In this document: in pieces, positions 1-6,563 of the stretch
How the letters are laid out: each line of letters starts with the position of its first letter
Position numbering within the stretch: the first letter of the stretch is position 1
Source of the DNA: an uncultured Clostridia bacterium
GTDB taxonomy: Bacteria; Bacillota_A; Clostridia; TANB77; CAG-508
Direction: 5' to 3'
DNA: 8,019 bases
Assembly: GCA_947625985.1 (NCBI GenBank)
Contig: CANQQF010000041.1
Location: forward strand, 1 to 8,019
Position numbers and translations under genes: made by a program
The notes under the pieces: generated by a model
Told to the model about the DNA's origin: nothing
What the model saw: only the letters and a program-made list of their open reading frames with translations
The model's database searches: none

Positions 1-1293
1 AAAGAAAGACAAATTTCGACATTTTTAGAATGTAAAAAAACATTTTTTGGAAAAGTAAAATACTATTTTAAATATAGCAAAAAGAAATCAGCTAAAAATA
101 AACAAGAAGAAATTCAAGATAATAATCAGCAAATTAAGCAGCAAGAATCAATAAAGATGAAACAACATCCTAAAGTAAAAAAATACAGAAAAGTTATAAT
201 AAAAAATAATTATACAATAGAGGAATTAGTAAGAGAATTTAAAGATTATGACAAAATAGAAACGAAAATGAAAAATCTTCTTATGGATATAAATGCAATA
301 AAATTAAAAAATAAGAATATGAGAAAAAAGATAGAAAATGCTACATCATTTATACAGGAAATAGATAATCATAAAAAAAGTATTTTTGAATTTTGGAAAT
401 ATAGTAATAAAGATGAAGTTGCTCAACTTGCAGAAGGAGAAGCGGAAGAAGTCAATATAATAAAAAAGGTTAAAAAAGTATTCGATTATGAAGAAGATTT
501 AGAAAAATTTGGAGAAAAGTTAGATACACTACAAAGAAGATTTTTATCTAATGAAGAAATGAATAGTATTTATATTACTTCAACAAGTCAATTGGGAATT
601 TTAAATAGAATAAAAAACAATAGAGTTTTACCTAAAGATATAGAATTGAGTTTAAAACAAATTAAACAAGAACAACGTAATGATAATGAATCATCACATG
701 AGGAAGATTTTGATGTATTTGGTGGATTAATGGACACTAAGATAAGAGAAATTAATAGTAAACGTCATAGAGAAACACCAAAAAATAAATATAGAATTTT
801 GGAAGTAAATAAAAATAGTAAACAGATAGGATATAAATTAACATTAGAAAGAGTTGTTGAAAGTATAAATAGAGCCTTAGAAAAGGTTGAAATTGATGAA
901 GAAATTATAGTATATAAAGCAGTTCCAAATGGAAGGATAAGATTTAATGATTTTAATTTGTTTGACCTAAATCCTAAAGCAGAATTACAAAGAGCTTTTT
1001 CAGAGTTTAAATCAAAGGTTTCTTTGTATAAGATTACCTTAAAAAAAGGAGCTAAAGTAATTGGATTTACAAATTCCATTTTCTATGATAATCAATATAA
1101 AACATTACCTGTAGGAATGGATCTTGACACCCGTATATTGGTAAATACAGACAAATTAGAGATTGAAGAAATTGATAGAGATATTTTTAAAATGATAAAA
1201 TTTGATGACGAGAAGAATGACTTCACTGGTGTAACAATTAGATCTGTAAATGTAATTAATTGTGAGCAAAAAGAAGATGATGAAGATACATAA
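1..1293 (+). CDS. Partial protein of unknown function (C-terminal 430 residues)
   Basis: The frame is open from the first base of the window to a TAA at 1291-1293, so the gene starts upstream and only its C-terminal 430 codons are seen. The first in-frame ATG, at 157, has no Shine-Dalgarno sequence before it and the frame reads through it from upstream, so it is unlikely to be the true start. The visible part opens with a basic, aromatic stretch (KKTFFGKVKYYF), then a Lys/Gln-rich linker. A charged, probably coiled-coil helical region follows (roughly residues 25-75 counted from the ATG at 157), then an acidic linker near residue 175, and a more globular C-terminal part with alternating hydrophobic residues that suggest beta strands (about 210-365). 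The end is acidic (QKEDDEDT). No signal peptide or membrane segment is visible. I do not recognise the family. It converges on the envelope gene run and shares its terminator, so it is a separate transcription unit. Confidence 0.85.
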   Translation, partial: KERQISTFLECKKTFFGKVKYYFKYSKKKSAKNKQEEIQDNNQQIKQQESIKMKQHPKVKKYRKVIIKNNYTIEELVREFKDYDKIETKMKNLLMDINAIKLKNKNMRKKIENATSFIQEIDNHKKSIFEFWKYSNKDEVAQLAEGEAEEVNIIKKVKKVFDYEEDLEKFGEKLDTLQRRFLSNEEMNSIYITSTSQLGILNRIKNNRVLPKDIELSLKQIKQEQRNDNESSHEEDFDVFGGLMDTKIREINSKRHRETPKNKYRILEVNKNSKQIGYKLTLERVVESINRALEKVEIDEEIIVYKAVPNGRIRFNDFNLFDLNPKAELQRAFSEFKSKVSLYKITLKKGAKVIGFTNSIFYDNQYKTLPVGMDLDTRILVNTDKLEIEEIDRDIFKMIKFDDEKNDFTGVTIRSVNVINCEQKEDDEDT

Positions 1294-1335
1294 AAAGAGA
1301 ATAAAATCCTTTGTAGAAGGATTTTATTCTCTTTT
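1293..1335. terminator. Bidirectional rho-independent terminator between convergent genes
   Basis: A perfect 18-bp stem (1293-1310 paired with 1318-1335) encloses a 7-nt loop. On the + strand it runs into a T tract (1332-1337) just after the stop of the unknown-function gene. On the - strand it runs into the complement of the A run at 1292-1296, about 40 bp past the stop of the PMT-family gene. It therefore can end both convergent transcripts. A second, weaker 7-bp stem (1348-1354 with 1371-1377) lies just downstream of the PMT stop on the - strand. Confidence 0.9.
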
Positions 1336-1376
1336 TTGGCATGACATAACAAAGTTTAAATTTCCAACAGCTTTGT

Positions 1377-3197
1377 TTACCAAATCCATGCTCTTTTAAA
1401 TTTTTCCAACCATTTTATGTTATCGAAAATTTTAATGTCATCCAACCATTTCCATTTAAGAAATTGTAAATAGTCAACAGATACAGCTGGATATCCCGCA
1501 TATATAGGGAAAAACATTATAAATGTTATAAAGACTATAGATAACAATATATATATTGGAATTTTTGAATTTATTTTTTCACACAGTAAATTCATAGTTG
1601 CAACTATAGCAAGTATTGCAAAAGGTAGTGTAGGAAAATAATGATATAAGAACATTATTCTATTTATTCTTGTGTAAGGAACGATGCTACTTAAAATTGC
1701 AATTACTATGAACCAATAATTCATTTTGCGTTTGAAGATTCCCGAAAATAGTGTAATTAACATGCATGGTACAGAAAACCAGAATATTATTGGATTTCCT
1801 AAAAGTACAATTCGTGATTTTAGATTATTAACATCTCCTGTATAAAATAATAATGATTTTCCGGTTATTGGCCATGTGTACCATTCTGATGAATAAGGAT
1901 GTGTTGCATGTAAACCATTGTGATAGTTAAACATACCTACTTGCCAGTTTATAAATCCTTTGACATTTTCAATTGAGCCAGTAATAAAGAATGGAATATA
2001 TGATAATATATATATTGTAAAAGGTATAACTATAAAGAATAGTATACAATAAGCTATTGTAACTGTATTTTCTATTTTCCATTTTCTATTATTTATAACT
2101 TCTATAATCAAGTTTGAAAAGAAGATTATAGCTAAACCTATTGCTAAAAATGCTCCAGACCATTTTATTGCTATAGAAAATCCCATAAATAACCCTGAGA
2201 AAAATAAGGACCATAAGCGCTTTCGCAGAGGAAGATTAGGATTTGAAACATATTTATACATAAATAAGTATTCAAGTATTATAAACAAAACTAAATAACT
2301 ATCTGTAGTTCCAATTCTGGTTTGTACAAAATGCATTCCATCAAGTGCCATTAATAAAGCAGCTAAAACACCGTATCTAGTTTTTTTAAACATCATTTTA
2401 GCGAAAATATACATTATAGGTATCATTAATATTCCAGCAATATTACCTAACATTCTATATCCAAATGGTGTCATTCCAAAAATTGCTATAGGTATAGACA
2501 TTATTAATTTACCTAAAGGTGGGTGTGTCCATTCATAGGCTTTTATGCCATGTAAATGTTCGTAAGCTGTCCTAGGAAAATATACTTCATCAAAATATGA
2601 AGAGTTCATAAAGCTTATTTTCTCAGGTATTGTGTCTTGTTCATCTATTAGTGATTTTGAATTTTCATCTAAATATTGTGGAGTTATTAAATTATTATTT
2701 TCATCATAAAATCCGATTTCACCTATATATGCATTAGAATCATTTGAAAAAATTTTTACATATTTGTAAGTACTATTCAGTTTATTAGAATCGTACCAAT
2801 GATAAACACTTTTTGGAGTTAAAGTAAAATAAGAATCAGTGTAATTTATATTATCATTAGAAAATGATATTATATATGTTCCACATTGGTTTCCAGTATA
2901 ATATCTTATGTGTGATAGTTGAACATTTTTAGGCATTCTAAAAACTGCACTAGAATTTTTAGAAGTTGTAACCCAAAATGTTTGAGGATTTTTAAAGCTT
3001 CCTAAATTTATAAATGATACTATAGCGTATATTAATGTTATTACTAACATTATAATTTTATCTTTTTTTGTTATTAACTTCGAAGTAGATTTTTCTTCAC
3101 TTTTTACTAATTGTGTATTGTCATTATTTTTGGATTTATCTTTAATACTATTTGAGTTTTTTATTTCTCTTGGGTTTTCAGATTTTTTTTCTTTCAT
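1377..3197 (-). CDS. PMT-family (GT39) polyprenyl-phosphate-sugar glycosyltransferase, multi-pass membrane protein
   Basis: This 606-residue protein resembles protein O-mannosyltransferases, which move a sugar from a polyprenyl-phosphate carrier to Ser/Thr of secreted proteins. It has a lysine-rich cytoplasmic tail (1-47) and a first membrane helix (about 48-66). An outward loop follows (about 72-200). After it comes the family's acidic pair D203-E204 in the DEVYFPRTA segment, known to be essential in PMT enzymes, then THPPLGK (224-230). About eight or nine further helices fill the rest. The C-terminal PMT_4TMC-like part carries HPYSSEWYTWP (433-443) and YHYFPTLPF (518-526). The loop at about 74-175 looks like a discoidin (F5/8 type C) beta-sandwich. 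The start is supported by GAGTGAGG a few bases upstream. The gene lies 74 bp after the carrier-protein gene and is probably last in the same run. Donor and acceptor cannot be read from sequence; mannose to protein is the family default. Confidence 0.92.
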   Translation of the reverse strand: MKEKKSENPREIKNSNSIKDKSKNNDNTQLVKSEEKSTSKLITKKDKIIMLVITLIYAIVSFINLGSFKNPQTFWVTTSKNSSAVFRMPKNVQLSHIRYYTGNQCGTYIISFSNDNINYTDSYFTLTPKSVYHWYDSNKLNSTYKYVKIFSNDSNAYIGEIGFYDENNNLITPQYLDENSKSLIDEQDTIPEKISFMNSSYFDEVYFPRTAYEHLHGIKAYEWTHPPLGKLIMSIPIAIFGMTPFGYRMLGNIAGILMIPIMYIFAKMMFKKTRYGVLAALLMALDGMHFVQTRIGTTDSYLVLFIILEYLFMYKYVSNPNLPLRKRLWSLFFSGLFMGFSIAIKWSGAFLAIGLAIIFFSNLIIEVINNRKWKIENTVTIAYCILFFIVIPFTIYILSYIPFFITGSIENVKGFINWQVGMFNYHNGLHATHPYSSEWYTWPITGKSLLFYTGDVNNLKSRIVLLGNPIIFWFSVPCMLITLFSGIFKRKMNYWFIVIAILSSIVPYTRINRIMFLYHYFPTLPFAILAIVATMNLLCEKINSKIPIYILLSIVFITFIMFFPIYAGYPAVSVDYLQFLKWKWLDDIKIFDNIKWLEKFKRAWIW

Positions 3198-3225
3198 ATG
3201 TACCTCACTCTTTTTAAATTAAATT

Positions 3226-3254
3226 CCAAAAATATTATATAAATATATTTTTGG
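3226..3254 (-). other. Hairpin in the gap between the carrier-protein and PMT genes
   Basis: A perfect 10-bp stem (3226-3235 with 3245-3254) has a 9-nt loop. On the - strand the following sequence is only AATTTAATTT, so it would be a leaky terminator or a processing site rather than a full stop. A TATAAT on the - strand (3234-3239) overlaps the stem and loop, but no convincing -35 box lies at the right distance. The hairpin may set PMT expression below that of the upstream genes. Confidence 0.35.
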
Positions 3255-3271
3255 TATTACTTTTTTCTTAC

Positions 3272-3502
3272 TTATTTAAGACTTTTTATTAATTCAGTAA
3301 TCTTTGCAATACTTCGCCATGTGTTAGGATTAACTTGTGTAGGTTGAATTTCTACATTAAATTCTTCTTCCAAAGTAGTGATTAATTCTAGAAATGCTAA
3401 AGAATCAAGTATTTCGTTTTCAAGTAAATCTATATCTTTATTTTCTTTTAGATTATTATACCCTGTTAGATTTATAATAATTTCTATAATTTTTTCTTCC
3501 AT
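3272..3502 (-). CDS. dltC: DltC-like acyl/peptidyl carrier protein
   Basis: This is a 76-residue acidic, helical carrier protein, close to the usual 78-81 residues of DltC. The phosphopantetheine attachment site is D33-S34-L35 in the ILDSLAFLEL segment; DltC proteins carry the same D-S motif. Other DltC-like features are KENKDIDLLENEILDS before the site and a Trp near the end (PNTWRSI, W62). The holo-protein would carry an activated acyl or aminoacyl group as a thioester in the cytoplasm. Its ATG directly follows the TAA of the adenylating enzyme gene. Its ribosome site (GGAGG, 3511-3515, 8-nt spacing) lies inside the end of that gene, so the two are translationally linked and almost certainly partners. 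With no dltB or dltD present, the acceptor of the carried group is unknown. Confidence 0.88.
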   Translation of the reverse strand: MEEKIIEIIINLTGYNNLKENKDIDLLENEILDSLAFLELITTLEEEFNVEIQPTQVNPNTWRSIAKITELIKSLK

Positions 3503-4945
3503 TTAGAATTCCTCCAAAAGCTTTTTTTCATCACATTTTCCATTTTTATTTAGTGGAAAGCTATTTATAATTTTTATTTTAGGGCACATATATTCTGGAA
3601 TTTTCTTTTTCAAGTCACATTTAATTTGTAATTCACTTTTGTATATATTTTCTTTTAGTGTTACAAATGCTATAATGTTTAAAACTTTGTTATCTTTATT
3701 TTTTTTAGTTATAGCGATAGCTTTATCAATATAATTTAGTTTTTGTAAATTTTTTTCAATATCTGCAAGTTCTATTCTATATCCTTTAAATTTTATTTGT
3801 TTATCTTTTCTTGCTTTATAATATAAAATGTTGTTTTTTATATATCCTAAATCTCCAGTCATATATGCCTTTATACCATTATACTGAATAAAAGAGTTGT
3901 TTTGTATATTTCCCAAATATCCATCTGCAACGCTTTCTCCTGTAATTAATATTTCTCCGATTTTTCCATCTTCAATTAGATTTTTATTTTCATCTATAAT
4001 ATATATACTTACATCTTGTTTTGGAACTCCTACAGGTATATCTTCATCATTATTTATGTAATGGTTTATATTATGACTTGTAACTGCAAAAGTACATTCT
4101 GTTGGTCCATAACTATTAATTATTTTTATATCGTTAAATCTTGAGTATAGCTTATTTATAGTTGATTTTAATAGTTTTTCTCCACAAAATAAAATTGTGT
4201 GTAAATTAGGCATTAAATCTTTACCAAATGATTTATCTAAAAGTAACAAGTCTACAAATGATGGTGTGGCAATCATAAGATTAGCATTGCTTTTGTTTAG
4301 TTGTTTAAAAATTTTATTAAAATCTAATATATTATCATTGCTTATAATAAAATGTTCACTTTTACTTACTAAACTTAAATATAAATCTGCTACAGACAAA
4401 TCAAAAGAAAAATTTGCTTGATTAATTATAACACCTTTATTTATTTTTGTTATATCTTTTAGCCAATTTATACAAGAGTCTAAATTTTTATATGTTACTT
4501 TTACACCTTTAGGAACTCCTGTACTTCCTGATGTGAAAATAATATAATAAATGTCATTTGGTTTTAAAAAAATATCATTTATTTCATCATAGTTTTCCTT
4601 ATTCATTATTTCATAAATTTTTTCTTTTGAAACATTTTTTCCAATACTTAATAATGGATTTACTTGTTTTATAATTTGTTCTGCTCTTTGATTAGGTATA
4701 CTTTCATCTATTGGAACATAAGTTATTCCGGCTAAAGAACAAGCAACAAATGTTGCTTTCATATACATTTCTTTATGTCCATATACAACAACAGGTCTTT
4801 TTTCTTTGTTTTTCTTTAACAAAAAGTGATATATATTACATACAAATTTATATAATTGTTTATAAGAATAACTTTCGTTATTTACTGTATAGGCTTTATC
4901 ACTTGATTTTTCTTTTAATATTTTTAATATATCATCTAAGATCAT
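3503..4945 (-). CDS. dltA: DltA-like amino acid adenylating enzyme (D-alanine--carrier protein ligase family)
   Basis: This 480-residue enzyme of the ANL superfamily activates an amino acid with ATP and loads it onto a carrier protein. Core motifs are complete: P-loop TSGSTGVPKG (138-147), NSYGPTE (277-283), TGD (363-365), FKGYRIEL (386-393), and the C-terminal catalytic lysine in PLNKNGKCD (K470). DltA-type signatures are FSFDLSVADLY (179-189), ATPSFVDLLLLD (226-237) and FCGE (253-256); a cysteine at the last position is linked to D-alanine choice in studied DltA enzymes. It is slightly shorter than typical DltA (about 500). The ATG lies 2 bp after the vanW stop, with AGGGTG upstream, and the gene abuts the carrier-protein gene. 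D-alanine is the likely substrate by family; another small amino acid is possible because dltB and dltD are absent. Confidence 0.9.
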   Translation of the reverse strand: MILDDILKILKEKSSDKAYTVNNESYSYKQLYKFVCNIYHFLLKKNKEKRPVVVYGHKEMYMKATFVACSLAGITYVPIDESIPNQRAEQIIKQVNPLLSIGKNVSKEKIYEIMNKENYDEINDIFLKPNDIYYIIFTSGSTGVPKGVKVTYKNLDSCINWLKDITKINKGVIINQANFSFDLSVADLYLSLVSKSEHFIISNDNILDFNKIFKQLNKSNANLMIATPSFVDLLLLDKSFGKDLMPNLHTILFCGEKLLKSTINKLYSRFNDIKIINSYGPTECTFAVTSHNINHYINNDEDIPVGVPKQDVSIYIIDENKNLIEDGKIGEILITGESVADGYLGNIQNNSFIQYNGIKAYMTGDLGYIKNNILYYKARKDKQIKFKGYRIELADIEKNLQKLNYIDKAIAITKKNKDNKVLNIIAFVTLKENIYKSELQIKCDLKKKIPEYMCPKIKIINSFPLNKNGKCDEKKLLEEF

Positions 4946-4947
4946 AT

Positions 4948-5785
4948 TTACACCCTAATTTCATCTTTTGGTATTAAATCATAATCATACATAACTTTTG
5001 AATGATTGTCCAATATTAATTCTTTTTTTATTTCTTGATTTGTTTTTTTATCAGTAATTATTTTATAGACTTTACTATTCCTATAAAAAACGCTATCTTC
5101 ATCTTTTGCATAATGGCTATCTTCTTCTACAATTTTATATTTTTCAGTTAGTGGAACTTTACTTCTAATCTCTCCATAGAGAAAAGTATCATCTAACCAC
5201 ACTCTTATTTGAATTGGGGTTTCAGTTGTATTTTTGAATCTATAGTCTAATGCTTTATAACTAATTGATGTTCCTGTACCAAAAGGTACTCTTCTTTTTA
5301 CATCTGGAAATAATGCATCTGAATGATGATGTAACTCTGTAACTGTAAGAGGTGTATGTAATACAAGCCAATGAATCATATTAGCTAATTGACATAGCCC
5401 ACCGACCTATACCTTTTTTCATTTGACTATTACTAATTACTAACCCTTCCAGATAACCTTTTCTTTTTGTAGCATTTCCTACTAAATTCCAAAATGAAAA
5501 TTCTTCTCCTGGATACACAATAATTCCATCTATTTTTTTACTTGCTAATTGTAAGTTTTTTACCTTGTTTTTTTGTAACTGCATATCTACACCATGTAAT
5601 TTTCTAAGTAAAACTTTTATATCACCTTTCCAAATATATTCAAAATTTTCTTTGTTTTTAGTTTTAGCAAATGTCTTACCGTTTTTAAGATCTATTAAAT
5701 CTTTTTTTTTCGCTTCTTTGAATAATGATATTTTATAAAAAATTGGTCCATATTCACAAAATAATTTTCTTTTTTTATGCCCCAT
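4948..5785 (-). pseudogene. vanW: vanW-family gene interrupted by a single-base frameshift
   Basis: Two abutting frames together encode one full-length VanW protein (about 278 residues; VanW of the VanB glycopeptide-resistance cluster is similar in size). Frame one (5785 to about 5405) starts MGHKKRKLFCEYGP and reaches ISNSQMKKGIG, then drifts to RWAMSIS and stops. Frame two (about 5403 to 4948) gives GGLCQLANMIHWLVLH, then LHHHSDALFPD and VPFGTGTSISY, all typical of the family. Removing one base near 5404 (a C on the - strand) restores GIGGGLCQLAN exactly. VanW's biochemical role is unresolved; homologs occur in envelope and resistance contexts. The start is backed by AAAAGGAA upstream. No signal peptide is visible. 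It heads the envelope run. This may be a true null mutation or an assembly error; both halves are otherwise intact, which favours an error or a very recent event. Confidence 0.9.
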
Positions 5786-5832
5786 TTTATTTTTCCTTTT
5801 TCTATATTAATATATAACATTCGACAATTTTT

Positions 5833-5861
5833 ATTCTAACATTATTATTTTAGAATTGCAA
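5833..5861 (-). promoter_or_regulatory. Probable promoter of the vanW-dltA-dltC run
   Basis: On the - strand TTGCAA (5856-5861) and TAGAAT (5833-5838) are separated by 17 bp, a good vegetative sigma-factor layout. Transcription would start near 5826 and give a 5' leader of about 40 nt before the vanW ATG. The -10 box matches 5 of 6 consensus positions and the -35 box 4 of 6. Confidence 0.45.
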
Positions 5862-5918
5862 TAAGGAGAGCAGTTTTTAATGTTAATATAAAGTTAGTTA
5901 AGTAATAATTATTCTGAA

Positions 5919-5957
5919 ACAAAAAAGAAATTGAAGAATGTGATTCTTCAACTTCTT
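5919..5957 (-). terminator. Strong minus-strand rho-independent terminator
   Basis: Bases 5925-5938 pair with 5944-5957 (14 bp, 5-nt loop). The one non-Watson-Crick position is a G-U pair in RNA from the - strand but an A-C mismatch on the + strand. The U tract (complement of the A run at 5921-5926) follows only on the - strand. The terminator therefore serves a minus-strand transcript starting upstream of it, between 5957 and about 6055, where no protein gene exists. It also separates that transcript from the vanW promoter. Confidence 0.75.
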
Positions 5958-6055
5958 ATAAAAAATTAGTTTGTGAAAATTAATTTTGGTGCCAACGACA
6001 TAGTTATTTACAATTCGTCAGCTCTCTTGGCGATTGATACATATATCAATCAATT
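5920..6055 (-). ncRNA. Probable small non-coding RNA of about 135 nt
   Basis: The unit runs from an extended -10 promoter (TGATATAAT, -10 box at 6062-6067) to the terminator at 5925-5957, and has no credible reading frame. From its 5' end it shows an 8-bp hairpin (6032-6039 with 6044-6051, 4-nt loop). Directly after comes a domain closed by GCCAA (6027-6031) with TTGGC (5991-5995), with an inner GAC/GTC helix, and with ACCA immediately 3' of the closing stem. A single-stranded A/U-rich linker and the terminator stem finish it. I do not recognise it as a known riboswitch, 6S RNA, tmRNA or SRP RNA. It could be a free small RNA or a terminated leader of the vanW run. Confidence 0.5.
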
Positions 6056-6061
6056 TATTAA

Positions 6062-6089
6062 ATTATATCATATTTTTGATAAAATACAA
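6062..6089 (-). promoter_or_regulatory. Extended -10 promoter for the minus-strand small RNA
   Basis: On the - strand: TTGTAT (6084-6089), 16-bp spacer, perfect TATAAT (6062-6067) with an upstream TG at the extended -10 position. The predicted start is near 6055, just before the first hairpin of the small RNA. Confidence 0.7.
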
Positions 6090-6135
6090 TAGCTAAAATA
6101 ATATTGTTGAAAAAGGCAAATATTTATATATTTTG

Positions 6136-6163
6136 TTGTATTTTATAAAAAATATGATATAAT
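6136..6163 (+). promoter_or_regulatory. Extended -10 promoter for the TM2/SPFH operon
   Basis: On the + strand: TTGTAT (6136-6141), 16-bp spacer, perfect TATAAT (6158-6163) with TG in the extended -10 position. The predicted start is near 6170, only a few bases before the ribosome site GGAGG (6174-6178), giving a very short leader of about 16 nt. Confidence 0.75.
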
Positions 6164-6185
6164 TAGCTAAAAAGGAGGTAACAAA

Positions 6186-6551
6186 ATGGCAAGATGTCCG
6201 AATTGTGGAGCCCCTATGCAAGGAAATGAATGTTTATATTGTCATTATATAGAACAGGAACCACAAAATAATATTTCAGGTAATGTAGTTATAAATCAGG
6301 TATATACTCAACCACAAGAAACAAATATGAAGTATACGAGTAATGTGTCTTCTAAAAATAAGATGGTTGCCTTATTATTATGTATATTTTTGGGATATTT
6401 TGGTATCCATCAATTTTATGTAGGAAAAACAGGAATGGGAATATTATACTTCTTTACGATGGGATTATTTGGTTTCGGTTGGATTATTGATATTATTTTA
6501 ATTTTATGTGGCTCATTTAAAGATAGTAATAATTTACCTATAAAACAATAA
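6186..6551 (+). CDS. Zinc-ribbon TM2-domain membrane protein
   Basis: This 121-residue protein begins with a CxxC...CxxC zinc ribbon (C4, C7, C16, C19), followed by a polar Gln/Asn/Thr-rich linker (about 23-57). A C-terminal TM2 domain follows: a first helix (about 59-76), the family's turn motif GIHQFYVGK (73-81), and a second helix region (about 83-108) containing the conserved W-I-I-D segment (99-102). TM2 proteins are small two-helix membrane proteins of uncertain role; a zinc ribbon in front is common in Firmicutes. The start is clear: GGAGG 7 nt upstream and an extended -10 promoter just before it. The next gene, an SPFH protein, starts 12 bp after the stop with its own GGAGG, so the two form an operon and the TM2 protein may tether the SPFH protein at the membrane (inference). 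Confidence 0.92.
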   Translation: MARCPNCGAPMQGNECLYCHYIEQEPQNNISGNVVINQVYTQPQETNMKYTSNVSSKNKMVALLLCIFLGYFGIHQFYVGKTGMGILYFFTMGLFGFGWIIDIILILCGSFKDSNNLPIKQ

Positions 6552-6563
6552 GGAGGTAAACTT

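Larger units (their letters stand above)
6061..6164. repeat. 29-bp inverted repeat carrying mirrored divergent promoters
   Basis: The left arm (6061-6089) is the reverse complement of the right arm (6136-6164) with one mismatch in 29 (C versus A, mid-spacer). The 46-bp centre (6090-6135) is A/T-rich. Each arm holds a complete outward promoter: TTGTAT, 16-bp spacer, TATAAT preceded by TG. The symmetry spans the -35, spacer and -10, so it exceeds what promoter consensus alone would require. Confidence 0.85.

Noticed and set aside
157..159. ATG at 157 as the start of the first gene
   Set aside because: There is no Shine-Dalgarno sequence upstream and the same frame is open back to base 1 with similar composition.
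850..1230. ADP-ribosyltransferase-like fold in the C-terminal domain of the first protein
   Set aside because: A pattern such as IVYKAVPNG followed by YKITLKKGAKVIG is faintly similar, but no catalytic E-x-E or S-T-S motif is present.
5396..5412. Programmed +1 frameshift in vanW
   Set aside because: A tRNA-Gly on GGT cannot re-pair well one base on (GTC), there is no slippery run or stop codon at the site, and VanW proteins are not known to use frameshifting.
5984..5998. TGGCACC on the - strand, resembling the T-box antiterminator sequence (TGGNACC), ahead of a terminator
   Set aside because: A T-box needs a long Stem I with specifier loop. Only about 60 nt lie between the predicted start and this site, and no antiterminator competing with the terminator is visible.
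5958..6055. Hidden tRNA on the + strand ending in GCCA near 5994
   Set aside because: No T-arm (GGTTCGA-type) or anticodon arm is found upstream of it.
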